From: Cryptomeria japonica
Lineage: Eukaryota > Streptophyta > Pinopsida > Cupressales > Cupressaceae
DNA: 64,000 nt
NCBI RefSeq assembly: GCF_030272615.1
Contig: NC_081412.1
Location: 686,646,583 to 686,710,582, forward strand
Reading direction: 5' to 3'
Both the position numbers and the translations under genes were made by a program. Below the pieces are notes generated by a model that saw only the letters and a program-made list of their open reading frames with translations, was not told where the DNA came from and ran no database searches. Below are positions 47,539 to 58,896 of the stretch, one piece after another (position 1 is the first letter of the stretch; each line of letters begins with the position of its first letter).

Positions 47539-50500
47539 ATTGAATTTGTTTCATGGTAGTAAAGTGGTCATGTAATACTGCAATGAAGACCTCCATATCA
47601 TCAGCTGTCTTGCAGTCAGGTGCATGAATTAAGTGGTCTACCTCATTAATGTTCAGTTGCATGAAGTCTATAATTGGTGCTAAATAACATTGAAGCTCTA
47701 ACATGCTAAGAATTTTTTGGCCTTCTTCATCTTTCAACTTTTTGAGTTGATGATTGAGCATTTTGATTTTTCCAATGAAAGTTGATGTAGGACTACTAAG
47801 AGGATCAAATGAGCTTACCAGATCTTGAATCTCCTTTTGAATCTGATTTCTGTTATAATCCAAATCTTTGATTAAGACATGAAAGTTTGAATATTTCATT
47901 AGGAGTTGACCAACTTGCTATAGTGTGGTCTTAACTTCTTCTGTTCTAGTTGATAGAGAAACTTTTCCAACTGATATCTATTCCATTAGGTTATCTCCTC
48001 GCTTTGTTTCATATTGTCTTATTGCAACCTTCTCTAGATCGGTTGCCTTTGAACTGATTTCTTTGACCAGAGTATTCAACTGATCAATACTGGGTGCATT
48101 ATGATTAAATGCAATGTCTGGGATGAGATCAGAGAGAATTGTTTTGGCAGAGGTGAGGATTCTTTCCTTCTTTTTCTTTTCTCTCAGTTTTACCTTTTCA
48201 GTTTGGATTCTCAGTTTTTCTGAGACTTTCATCAACTATTTAGGGGTCATTTTATTTATATCTATAACTGAATCACCTTCTTCTTCTTCATCTGTTCCTT
48301 CTTCAATATTTAAGGGCTCAACTTATGAGCTAGTTTCTGTGATGATTCTTACCTTTTGCTTTACATTTTCCCTGTCTAAGTTTAATTTTCTTTTTATCGG
48401 AGGGGTATCCAACACTACTGTGTTAGCTTTTATCTTCTCTTCCTCTTTTCCTTCCTCTTTGCCTTCCTCAGTTTTCTTTTCTTCCTCATTTCCTTCCTCT
48501 ATTCTCTTCTCTTCCTCTATCTTCTTTTCTTCCTCTTTTTCTTCTTTTGTTTTCTTTTCTTCCTCTTTTTATTTCTCTATTCTCTTCTCTTCCTCATTTC
48601 CTTCCTCTGTTCTCTTCTCTTCCTCTATCTTCTTTTCTTCCTCTTTTCCTTCTTGAAAGATTAGGATTTGGTGTTGATAAGTTTCTTTGAGGTGTATCCT
48701 CATAAGGAATGTCTTCAACTAACACTTCATCTTGACCTGACAATTTAGTTTTATCGGCTTCCTCTACCGGTGAAGTATGAACCGGTTGTTCAATACCTGT
48801 TGATAGATTGGGGATGTCTGACACATCATCTCCTATGATGTCCTCAATAGTAAATGAATCAAAAACTTCAATGGAGTCTTTAGCTTTTCCTTTATCAAGG
48901 ACAACTTCCCCTTTGTCTTGTTTAGTTTCTTGTTCCATTTCTTCTTCAACCTTCTTTTGCTGGTCCATAATTTCCTTCCACAAGGCAACACCTTTAGCAT
49001 GCATTTCTCTAATTTCACCTACTACCACTCTTCTAGTTTTGTTCCTTATCTTGAAATGTTGAATGCATGCTTCAACCACTAGCGAAGCTTGATCAAAATC
49101 TAATTCATGCTACACTTCCATGAGTGCTTTTATTCTAAGCTCTTTTTCAGTAGCTAGAGCAATCTTCCATCTTCCTTCAATTTTATCCAGCAAATCTGAT
49201 GGAATAATGCCTTACAATTCATTGGGAGTTCTACAAAAGGTGTGCAATTTCCAGATCAAAGATTCATCAAGTTTCCTCTTGTCTTCATCATTACTAAGAG
49301 AATATCTCCTACCAACACTAGACAAACCTCCAAATTCTTTGATGCCATGCACCATCTCATTAATTGTTGGAGCTTTATTCCTTTCACTTCTTCTGACCTC
49401 TTTTACGTCCACATCTAACCCAGTTCCACCTTCTTTCTTATCCTCTTTAAGTTTTGGATTAGTCTTTCTCTTTCTGGTGTAAGTTACTCCTACCGGTCTA
49501 TCTTTGCTTGGTGAAGATACCGAAGTACCTAGATTCTTTTTCTTTGTGTATGTTGCTAGTTTAGTTGCTACAATCCCCTTTGGTTTTTTTTTTATCACTT
49601 TCTTCTTTCCACCAGTCAGTTCTTCATCTTTGGCAGGTGTGACCCCTATTTTCTCACATGCATCGGTGGAGGTAGTGGCACCAGATGATTCACCTCCATA
49701 TTTCTTGTCAAGGGTATCAATCATTTTCTTTACTTTTATTTTAATGATAGGGACTTGAAGTTCTTGTTTTATTTTAGAGCTTGCCTCCTCATATGTTCCA
49801 AACCTCTTTGCCTCCAAGTCTACCGATTTATATAGAATCATATTGACATGAATTTTAACCAGATCTACTACAATCTCATACCCCATAGGTGGACCCAAAA
49901 AGTTTCGGGTTCAACTGCTTGGATAATATAGCAATATATATCTACAAGAAAACAAATGTTGTTCTTGTATTTCTGCACTATTCCGGTTGGAATTCTTTGA
50001 AATATCCCCACATTGCTTTCCCAAATTTATCTCTTAGGTCCCTAATCATTTCACCTATCTGAACCATGATAGGTTTCTCCTGTGACCGTACTACATTACC
50101 CTTATCGGGAGGGTAGTTTAGCACATAGAAGAATATACATACCAGTAGAGAGCCATATTTGAAGGATTGTTTCTTATCCTTCTTTATTCTTTCCATGTTC
50201 ACCATGAGCTGACTTTGGATCATCTCGCATATATCATATGTTGCATCTTCTTTGATAATTCGATATCCAGCATGGATGGTATTGCTCGGCACATTGTTCA
50301 TCCGGCTTGATTGATATACCCTGTAACCCAACACTATAGAGGCAAATCTTACTTCAACATCCTCAATATGAGTGATAGTCATTGCTCTACTATCACACCA
50401 GGATTTGGTTAACCGAGTGACTTCAGTTGATGAGATCATTCTTAGGGTTAATGCTTCACCAGTTGCACCGAACCCTATCACTCTTTGAACCATCTCCTTT

Positions 50501-50886
50501 GTGATCTTGATCGGTACATGATCTTCTTGCCACAAAAATTGATCATGAACACTGCTCAATACATATCTAACCCAGTCACCATGAAACTAATCAGGAAAGT
50601 ATACAGCATATGCCAAACCCTTGATCTTTAGATGTAGGATCTGTGATTTCAACTGATCATTTGCACAGAACCCTTTAAACTCACTTTGAATGAAATTATC
50701 TCCAAGTTCTTCAAGCTTGCAATGAATATAGGAGCGAGTATTTTTTACCAACAATACACCAGAGGGCACAGATGATAAAGCAATAGTCTTTTTGATTTCA
50801 CCAGCTTTCATTGGGTGCAGCTTGAACTTGGGTTGGGGTTCCTTGATAGCTTCAACCAACACAGGAGTTGATATCTGCGTTGCCAT
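47539..50886 (-). pseudogene. Second protein of the non-autonomous LTR element (unknown function)
   Basis: Starts MATQISTPVLVEAIKE (ATG at 50886). Open stretches in three frames follow: 50886-49978 (one TAG near 50587), 49898-48594 and 48235-47539, about 1100 codons in total. Content in order: a ~300-residue region with VPIKITKEMVQRVIGFGATG, HAGYRIIKED and YGSLLVCIFFYVLNYPP, which resembles the putative-plant-transposon-protein type of domain (low certainty); a Lys-rich basic region with KKKVIKKKPKG; SERNKAPTINEMV; an acidic Glu/Lys repeat tract (48656-48456); and a C-terminal helical region. No polymerase, protease or integrase motif is seen. A CACTA element cuts its last codons. I do not know its role. 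Confidence 0.72.
48440..48656 (-). repeat. Glu/Lys-rich coding repeat
   Basis: The minus strand encodes repeats of the type EEEKKTEEG and EEEKRIEE. At the DNA level a unit of about 108 bp is duplicated: TCTTCTCTTCCTCTATCTTC occurs near 48500 and again near 48609. Highly charged, probably helical. Confidence 0.8.
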
Positions 50887-51000
50887 ATTGACCTTCAATT
50901 GAGATTTTATCAGATGCAGTTGAAAACCCTTTCTTAGTGAATGCCAAACACCACTATTGCTCTGTTTGAATTTCTTTTTCGCACAAACAAAGCTTAGCAA

Positions 51001-51344
51001 TTTTCAAATTGCCTTGGAACACTCAGGAGCTCAAGAAAATTCATAAGCCGCTAGGTAAATGAAAATGCGCTATCATTTCCTTATTTATCTATTGAGTTTT
51101 ATTAGCGCTAGGATCCAACGGTCAGATTTGAAGCTCACAACTTAAAGTACATTGATTTGACTTCACTGGTTATTTATTACCGATACTGATACTCAAATAA
51201 ATAACTCACAAGACCAGCTTCAATTAAGAACTTTTAGACCAAATTTTTTGCATCACAACTATGTAGATAAACACATCCTTACATTTATTGAGGGGATTCA
51301 AGAGTAATCTTACCATATGTGCTCCCCCTGGGCATCAGTATGCC
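51001..51344. other. Spacer between the two coding regions of the non-autonomous element
   Basis: No open frame with content. Its right part (about 51320-51335) holds a second purine run on the minus strand (CCCAGGGGGAGCACA), reminiscent of the terminal polypurine tract. Confidence 0.5.
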
Positions 51345-52627
51345 TAGTTAGAAGTGGAACTGTCATCACTGATGGATGATGATTTGGTTTTAGAATGTCC
51401 TTGTCCTTCTCTTCCTTCATCCTTCTTGATCCATGTATTTTTCATTTCATCTCTTATTTCTTCAGTTGTCTTCTTTCCTTTCAGGTCATTTTGCTCCTTT
51501 TTCTTGCTAAACCGATTCTTGTCTGCAAACTGGTTGTAGGATCAACTTCTGCATTCTTTGGCTAGGGGGCCGATTTTATGGTAATTAAAGCATGCCATAC
51601 CAGTTGTCCTCTATGTTCTTGGATTGTTTTTCTTACCCTTCCTCATTCTGCATGTTTCAACAACATGACCAAAATTACCATACATGGAATAGGTGGCATT
51701 CAATTGATTACTCCTTTTATTAGGACTAACCAATTTGAATAGTGGTCTTGATACCTTTGTCTTGAACTTGCATTCTTCTGATCTATGTCCAAACTTATTG
51801 CAAGTGAAGAAATTTCCATTAAATGTTTTTTCACTTGACAGGCTGCTTGATTGAGATCTACACTCATAAGCAGTGTGACCATACTTATGACAATTATGGC
51901 AGTAACCATCAAAAGTAAAAGTCCTCTTTTGATTAACTAGTTTATTCCTACAGTCATTGGTCTTATGACCTGATTTTCCACAATGATTACAAGATAATTT
52001 GAAACTTCATACCTCTTTCTTCTGATTGATTTCTTTTGTCATCCTGCATTCTTTTGGATTTAGATGATTCTCCAGTTTCCATAGGACCTGAACTAGGGTA
52101 ACCAAGACTGGTTGTATCCTTTGTTCTTCTCTGAGCCTTCAACTATCTATCTACCTTCTCAGAGCTTTCATTGAATTTTCTCAGCTTCTCATTTCTCTCA
52201 TTTTTAGTTTTCAACTCACTCTTGTGTTGTTCAATCTCTTTAATCATCCTCCTTTTCTTCTGCATTGTCATTTAGTTGTTTATGTATGTATTCATTTTCA
52301 TGAGTGAGAACTCGAATCTCTTCATCTTTCTCAATCATGATTGCATCATTTTCTCTCAGGGCATCTTCAGCATGTCTCCTGGCTCTTTCAACTTTTGCTA
52401 GATCTTCTTCTGCCTCTCTCTTACTTTCATCAACACTTCTGCTAGCTTCTAGTATCTCAGTCATTCTCAGGGCCTGACCTTCATGTTCTCTTTTGAGATG
52501 TGTGATTTCTTCGGTCAGCTTCTTGTTCTTTTCCATGAGTTCTGAGATTGCTTCTTCAGCTTCTTCAGATCCACTCTGTTCAGAGAGTTGATCTATGATA
52601 TCTTGATTCTCATTTAGCTGTTGAGCC
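51345..52627 (-). pseudogene. Gag-like protein: coiled coil and five-unit zinc-knuckle array
   Basis: The N-terminal part lies at 60570-60470, beyond the chromovirus, and the frame continues here at 52627. First comes a long coiled coil (LAQQLNENQDIIDQL, ISELMEKNKKLTEEI, RRHAEDALRENDAIM), frame-shifted near 52245. One frame then holds five CCHC-like units: CNHCGKSGHKTNDC (51991-51950), CHNCHKYGHTAYEC (51901-51860), then partly eroded CNKFGHRSEEC (to 51770), GNFGHVVETC (to 51650) and CFNYHKIGPLAKEC (51592-51551). It ends near 51345. Zinc knuckles bind RNA in gag nucleocapsids, so a packaging role is likely. Five knuckles is unusual; copia gag normally has one. Confidence 0.8.
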
Positions 52628-52632
52628 AATTC
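52628..52632. repeat. Target-site duplication AATTC (left, chromovirus)
   Basis: AATTC abuts the LTR at 52633. Its partner AATTT lies at 60470-60474, with one C/T difference. Confidence 0.85.
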
Positions 52633-54205
52633 TAATGCAGAGTGCACACAACAGGAAGTGTCAAATGGACTCACAGTCTCTCAAACTCAAAAGGTGACTA
52701 TTCCAACTTAGTCTACCTTACCCACACTTGGTAAGGAAGTGTAAGACCACCCTCACACAACCTTCAGACCTATCCAAGGCCAAACCCAATCCCTTAAGGG
52801 TTACTCAAATTTGACACAAAAGTAGCTTCAAGGACTCAATCCCTTAATGAGACTCAATTAGGGAAAATGACTCAAATCTGCTATCTGATCTAAAACAGTA
52901 GTAGAGACACCTTCTAAGACCCTAACCAACCAAGAAACAACCACTAAGTGGCTGCCCCAAACCTTACTATGCCAACTTCACCTTTTGGGCTTACCCGGCT
53001 ACTAGGTCTGTCAGCAAGGAACCGATCAATACAAGATAAACTTTACAAAGGACATGGTACTGTTTTTATTGATTTGGAACCTCCAACATATGGTTAAACA
53101 TTCCCCAAGAGGACAAAGCCTCACCTTACTCCTGTACTATCAAACTCTCACTTGGTTCACAGGCCTAATTGGCCAATTCAGGCTTGGAACACCAGCAAGC
53201 ACTTGATGATGGGTTCATAAGGCTTTGACAGAGTCTTGGGAAGTTGGTTCAACTTGTTTGCTTTCCTTTCAATAGCTTTCACTAGCCCCTTGGTCCTTCT
53301 ACTAATCGGCACACTTCAAACATCAAAGTGCAGGCTAAATACATGAGGATATTTAGCCTATGGCTTGCACAAACACCAAGCAATCTTCTTCACCAGGTCC
53401 TAAGTGTTTAGGATGCTATAGTACACCATCATACCTTGCAAATTCCAAAGGGACTTGAATTGACACGCCTAGAATTGCAAGATATGTGCCATTTAGCAGT
53501 AAAACCCCAAAGCCCTAGGGTTTGCAGCAGTTTAGAGGAAAAATGTGATAACTTCCTCAATTCAACACCAAAATCTATCAAATTGGAACAAAATGAAAGG
53601 TATTTCACATTTTCACACAACCATGGGCCCATTTTAGGCTTTCAAATCCATATAGAACCGTACAGTCATGAGTTTGCTCAGAAAACTAGTTTTTTTAACA
53701 GAATTTTGTGCAATTTTACATCTCCATCACTTCCAAGCCTTTGGAAGTAAAACTCAAAGCCTAAATAGGCTTCCCCTAATAGGCTCAACTGAATCAAGGT
53801 GGTTGGGAACTATTGGAGCCTTTGTTTAACTAAATTTCAAAAGTTGCACAAAACTGTCAAAAGTTGTCAACTCCATTTTTGACAGTTTTTGTATTTTTTT
53901 CAATTTCAACATTTATGACCCCTAACCATTCCAAAATGGTTCTAACATGACCATATGGACTACAACACATCAAAATCAACCTCCTTATTCCAAAACTAAT
54001 CACTACAAGAAAAAATGACTACTAGACCTAATAGGATCCAAGTGGACTAAGGCAACTCTAGGTTTATAGAATGACCTAAGAGTCCCTTGACCACACAAAA
54101 AAAAGGATCACCAAGACATGGATGGTCATCACACATCCTTATTACAAGAAAAACATGAAGAAGAAAACAAAATGCCACAAAGATGAGTCAAGGTGCCCTG
54201 CACCA
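52633..54205 (-). repeat. 3' LTR of the chromovirus
   Basis: 1573 bp. In plus orientation it starts TAATGCAGAGTGCACAC (partner TGATGCAG, so the terminal TG is mutated) and ends CTGCACCA. A 104-codon plus-strand open stretch (53436-53750) is repeated in the partner LTR and is not a gene. Confidence 0.95.
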
Positions 54206-54227
54206 TGCTCCACAGGTTCAAAAGAAC
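54206..54227 (-). other. Probable polypurine tract region of the chromovirus
   Basis: Between the chromodomain stop and the 3' LTR the minus strand reads GAACCTGTGGAGCA, immediately before TGGTGCAGG. The short purine-rich GTGGAGCA is where the plus-strand primer is expected, but it is imperfect. Confidence 0.5.
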
Positions 54228-54620
54228 TCAAGTCCCTTGAGTTGGAATGCTCTCAAACTGAAACCCTGCCTTTTCAATGGCCTCCTTAGTCATCCATGTG
54301 GCTTCCTCTAGGGGTTGGTGTTTCCATTTGACCAAGTATTCATAGTACACCTTCCTCCTTGTTTGTTTAGTCACCCTCTTGTCAAGGATACTTTCAATCT
54401 CAAGAGTAGATGGCTGTGATATCTCCTTGAGTGATTCATCATGCTGCAACCTTTGCTCACCTGCAACAAAAACATCATCTATAGATCCTTTATAAGGATA
54501 AAGGTCAGCAACATTAAAGATAGGTGATAAACTAATAGATGAAGGTAGATCAACTTGATATGCATTATTCCCACACTTTTTGAGGATCTTACAAGACCAA
54601 GCTTTTTCATCATCAACTTG
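54228..54620 (-). pseudogene. Integrase C-terminus and chromodomain
   Basis: After FKVGDLVMVHL..ERLP and a frameshift near 54600 the frame continues with an AYQVDLP-type segment. The chromodomain (54380-54260) then reads IESILDKRVTK, YYEYLVKWKHQPLEEATWM. The aromatic cage positions (Y, W, and the W of ATWM) are present. Chromodomains of this element class guide integration to marked chromatin. The stop lies 22 bp from the LTR. Confidence 0.9.
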
Positions 54621-54745
54621 GTGTACTTCTCCTTGGGCAATCTTTCCTTTTTTAGATGTACCATCACCAAATCACCCACTTTGAATTGCAAATCTCTTAT
54701 TTTCTTATATTTTGCTGCCTTATACTTTTCTATGTTATGGTGCAG

Positions 54746-55560
54746 CTAGTTCCTTACTTGATCATGCACATCCTTCATTACCTCTGCAAAATCTTCACCC
54801 AAAGCACTCTTCTTCTCCAAATGACTAACATCTCTGAGTTCCATTATCCCTCTAGGGTGTACACCATAAACAACTTGAAAAGGTGTCATACCTATACTCC
54901 TGTTAATGGAATCATTGTAAGAAAATTCAGCTTGTGCCAAGATAGAATCCCAACTTGAATCATATTCTTGTGTTAGGCATCTCAAGAGGTTTCCAAGTGA
55001 CCTATTGATAACCTCAGTCTGTCCATCTGATTGAGGGTGATATGCTAAAGATAAGGCAACATTGGTGCCAAGCTTTTTCCATAAGGTCCTCCAAAAGTGA
55101 CCTATAAACTTAGGATCCCTATCTGATATGATTGACATAGGCAATCCATGGATTCTAACTACCTCTTTAAAGAATAAACCTGCAACATGTGAAGCATCAT
55201 GAGTGGTTTTGCAAGGAATAAAGTGAGCCATCTTGGAAAATTTGTCCACAACCACATACACACTGTCATAACCAAATTTGGTTCTTGGAAGACCAAGCAC
55301 AAAGTCCATAATTACTGAATCCCATGGCTTTGAAGGGATAGGTAATGGTGTATATAATCCTACATTAGATGTTTGGCCCTTGGCCCTCTAACAAATAAAA
55401 CAAGTCTCAACAAACTTTCTTACATCAGTTTGAAGTTTAGGCCAATAATAAAATATTATTACCAACTCCAATGTTTTATCTATCCCAAAGTGACCTACTA
55501 GACGCCCACAATGCTTTTCCTTGATTATATTCTCCCTTATTGATCCTTTAGGTATACAAA
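54746..55560 (-). pseudogene. Chromovirus integrase
   Basis: The zinc-binding HHCC region (HCGRLVGHFGIDKT ... CFIC, 55520-55390) is interrupted by a TAG. The catalytic core follows: MDFVLGLPRT (first Asp), VVDKFSKMAHFIPC, ISDRDPKFIGHFW (second Asp), YHPQSDGQTEVINRSL (Glu). All three catalytic acidic residues are present. A TAG ends the stretch after VHDQVRN. Confidence 0.93.
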
Positions 55561-56923
55561 GCAAACTACCTTTGAACAAAAATCCATCTTGTATCAGAAA
55601 CTCAGAAAAATCAGTATGATAGCTTGCTGTCCTATCCATGCATACCTTATAGATTTCCATGAAATCATCATCCGTGGCATACATGTGCTTTATTGTGTGT
55701 ATACCTGCACTTTCCAATTGAACTTCTTGGATGGTTAAACTCCTCCTTCTTAAAGCATCAACAACTTTATTAGCAACACCTTTCTTATGTTTTATGGTAA
55801 AAGTATAAGATTGCAAGAATTCCATCCATTTAACATTTCTATGATGAAGTTTCTCCTACCTATTTAGAAAAATCAAAGCATGATTGTCTGTGAACACAAT
55901 AAATTCCTTAGGGAGTAGGTAGTGCTTCCATTTTCTCAAGGCTTGGACCATAGCATAGAGTTCAAGGTCATAGGTATAGTACTTTTGTTTAGCCTCATTC
56001 AACTTTTCACTAAAGAAGGCTACTGGCCTCCCTTCTTGGCTTAGGACTCCTCCAATAGCCCTATTGCTAGCATCACATTCTACCACAAAAACTTTATGAA
56101 AATCTGGAAGTACAAGGGTGGGAAGTGCTGCAATCTTCCTTTTCAACGTCTCAAATGACCTACTAGCTTCATTGGTCCATACAAACACACATTTCCTTCC
56201 ACCTTTTATGGTATCTATGAGTGGAGCACAAATTCCACTAAAGTTTCTAATGAACTTTCTATGGAAACTACACAAGCCATGAAAACTTTTTACCTCAGTT
56301 GCATTGGTAGGTGCTAGCCAACTCAAGATGGCTTCAACTTTGGATGGATCCATTTTCAAATTTCCTTTTGAGATGAAAAATCCTAGAAAAACCAACTCTT
56401 CTTGCCTGAATGAACACTTCTCAAGGTTGATTTTCAGTTGCTCTTCATGGAGTTTCTTGAGGACCATGTCCAGGTGTTTGAGGTGCTCTTCCTTGCTGCT
56501 GCTAAACACCAAAATATCATCCATATAGACTACAACAAAATTGTTAATGAAAGGTGCTAGGACTTCATTCATCAAGCGCATAAAAGTGCTAGGAGCATTA
56601 GATAAACCAAAAGGCATTACAACCCACTCAAACAAACCTTCATTGGTCTTGAAAGCTGCTTTCCATTCATCTCCCTGTCTGATCCTTATCTGATGGTATC
56701 CACTTTTGAGGTCAATCTTTGAGTAGTACCTAGCTCCTCCTAAACAATCCATGAGATCTTCCAATTTGGGCATAGGAAACCGATATCTGATAGTTATCTT
56801 GTTGATTTCTCTAGAGTCAACACATAATCTCCAAGTTTCTTCTTTCATAGGTGCAAGGACTGCTGGTACAACACATGGACTAACACTTTTCCTTATGAAA
56901 CCCTTCTCCAACAATTCTTGAAT
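55561..56923 (-). pseudogene. Chromovirus reverse transcriptase and RNase H
   Basis: RT blocks: [83 protein letters not shown] (catalytic YMDD, complement of 56516-56527) and LVFLGFFIS. RNase H follows with [21 protein letters not shown]...Y.TYD.ELYA and [12 protein letters not shown] (55856) breaks it after FLNR, then KHKKGVANKVVDALRR ends the RNase H/tether region. Apart from the stop, the core looks intact. Confidence 0.94.
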
Positions 56924-57187
56924 CTACCCTGCTATTTCTGTATTTTGTTCAGGGGTTAGTTTATAAGCAGCCTTATTAGGCAAAGTGGCTCCTGGGATCA
57001 GATCTATACAATGACTGATCATCCTTTTAGGGGGTAAGGTATCATTGGTACCATCTGCAACAATTCCTTTATACTGATCCAATAGATCAACAATCTCCTT
57101 GGGGCCTACATTCTTTAACAAATTTTGATTTTTCTCTTTCTTGGGTATGCTGTCCTTAGGCTTCACCACAACAGAAAAACACATAGT

Positions 57188-57679
57188 CTAGTCCTCCTTT
57201 AGGCCTTTCATGAACTCCTTCTGTCCAACCAGAATCACACTGCCAGTCAAGTTCTTTTCTTGTCCATCACCCGGTAAGGAAGTCATTGTAAAATTTTCAC
57301 CATTCTTCTTAATGTGATACACATTCTTCTTGCCATCATGTTGAGCACTCGTGTCATACTGCCAAGGTCTCCCTAGAAGAATATGGCATGCATCCATAGT
57401 CACTACTTCACACAAAACTTTGTCTTCATAACCACCGATTGAAAAACTGACCCAACATTGCTCATCAACTAATGTTTGCTGCTCCTTATTCAACCATGAT
57501 ACTTTATAGGGGTTAGGATGGGGTATTTTCTTCAATCCTAACTTCTCAATCATCTCAGTAGAACCAGAATCAACTATTACTCTACATACTTTACCATTCA
57601 CCAAACATTTGGTTCGGAACAAAGACTTTCTTTGTGGGGGTTCCTTATTGATTGCTACCAAAAGTGTTCTATTGAACAT
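57188..57679 (-). pseudogene. Chromovirus aspartic protease
   Basis: VIVDSGST (active-site DSG, complement of 57560-57571) and HILLGRPWQYD (the ILLGRPW block) define a retropepsin. Between DSGST and EKLGL about 8 residues usual for the family are missing, an in-frame deletion just after the active site. A TAG closes the stretch at 57188. Confidence 0.9.
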
Positions 57680-57766
57680 AATACATTCTCCATTTACTGG
57701 ATCAGCAAGTCTTGATGAGGTGGTGTGATATGATGTGGTACTTTGATGGCCATCATCTTGGGCTAG

Positions 57767-58856
57767 CTACACCCTTCTTTCTCTTTGCTGGCCTAAACTG
57801 CTGGTTGCTTTCTCAGGACACCTAAATGACTGGTGACCTACTTGGTTACATGAGAAACATCTCCCAGTGAATACATTAGGGCCTCTACCTCCAAATCTAC
57901 CCCTTCCATTGCCTCTTCCACCTCTAGGATTTCTTTGATAACTGGAATCTTTCTCAACATCTTGCTGGCTGCTCTCACCTTGACGTCTTGATGATGAACT
58001 TTTGCCTTGAAATCTGCCTCTGCCCCTAAAGTTCTGATTACCTTTGCCACCCCTGTTGCTTTCCTCACCTCTCTTTCTTTGTTTTTCTTCTATTTTCAAT
58101 TCCATTTGATGACACCTATGGACTGATTCAGGGTTAAACAGGCTTAATTCATCTTGAATACTGTATTTCAATCCATTCAAGTACCTAGCCAACTTCTGAT
58201 TTTCAGTTTCAGATATTTTAGTTTTCAAGGTAAGTTTGTGAAATTCCTCTGTATAGGTATTGACATCCATATCTTTTTGTTTCAGGTTATGTAGCTTCTT
58301 GTGGAGGGAAACTTTATAGTCTTCTAGTACAAATTGCTTCTTTATCTCAGCCAACATCCTCTTCCATGTGGTGATGGGTGCCTTGTTGTTCTCAACCCTC
58401 TCATTCTGCAGGAAGTTCCACCAACTCAATGCTGGACCCTTCATCTTTGATTTGGCTATCTTCACCTTTGAACTCTCAGGTGTATCATCACACTCAAAGT
58501 AGTTTTCAAGGGCTTCCACCCAATCCATGCATTCTTCATTCTTCCAGATTCATCTTTCCCATGAACATTGGGACATCTGGTTTGCTATCCTTTCTTCCTA
58601 CTCTTTCAAGAGCCTCCAAGAAATGTCTTTGGTCTGCTGGTATGTTCAACCTCTCCAACCGAGATACAGGTATCTCTTCCTCTTCTTCCTCATATTCCTC
58701 TTTTTCCCTTCTTCCTTCTTGTCTTCGCTTGAGTCTCTCCAACTCCATCTCCATCTTCTTGCTCTTTGCAAGGTGCTTCTTGAGCATCTTGGCCAACTCC
58801 TTATTGGTAACATTTTGAGGGAATTCATCCCCATCATTGCCTTCATTTTTTGACAT
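57767..58856 (-). pseudogene. Chromovirus gag with zinc knuckle
   Basis: The N-terminus (58856-58536) is a charged helical region. The retrotransposon gag core follows after a frameshift: WVEALENYFEC, ALSWWNFLQ, WKRMLAEIKKQFV, LKQKDMDVNTYTEEFHKL, then an Arg/Gly-rich stretch (GGRGNGRGRFGGRG) and CFSCNQVGHQSFRCPE, a complete CCHC knuckle. The frameshift near 58530 is caused by a tandem 7-bp duplication (AAGAATG twice). A TAG ends gag at 57767. Confidence 0.93.
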
Positions 58857-58882
58857 CTTCCACCACTTGGGATCTTAGTAGT

Positions 58883-58894
58883 GCTCTGATACCA
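58883..58894 (-). other. Primer-binding site, tRNA-Met type (chromovirus)
   Basis: The minus strand reads TGGTATCAGAGC, separated by two bases from the LTR that starts (plus orientation) TGATGCAG at 58897. Confidence 0.95.
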
Positions 58895-58896
58895 CT

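Larger units (their letters stand above)
54228..58856 (-). pseudogene. Chromovirus gag-pol polyprotein gene
   Basis: Starts MSKNEGNDGDEFPQN (ATG at 58856). About 1540 codons in one frame apart from two frame changes. All six in-frame stops in the gag-pol frame are TAG: 57767, 57188, 56924, 55856, 55388 and 54746 (lowest coordinate). Several sit where the family has Gln (for example IAG[13 protein letters not shown] and CFIC-stop-RAKG). This single uninterrupted gag-pol frame is usual for plant chromoviruses. The separate domains are listed below. Confidence 0.93.

Noticed and set aside
48114-49758. Ser/Phe-rich plus-strand open frames (180, 84 and 120 codons)
   Set aside because: Antisense of the Glu/Lys-rich protein on the minus strand.
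58378-58853. Plus-strand open frames of 108-146 codons
   Set aside because: Antisense of the chromovirus gag.
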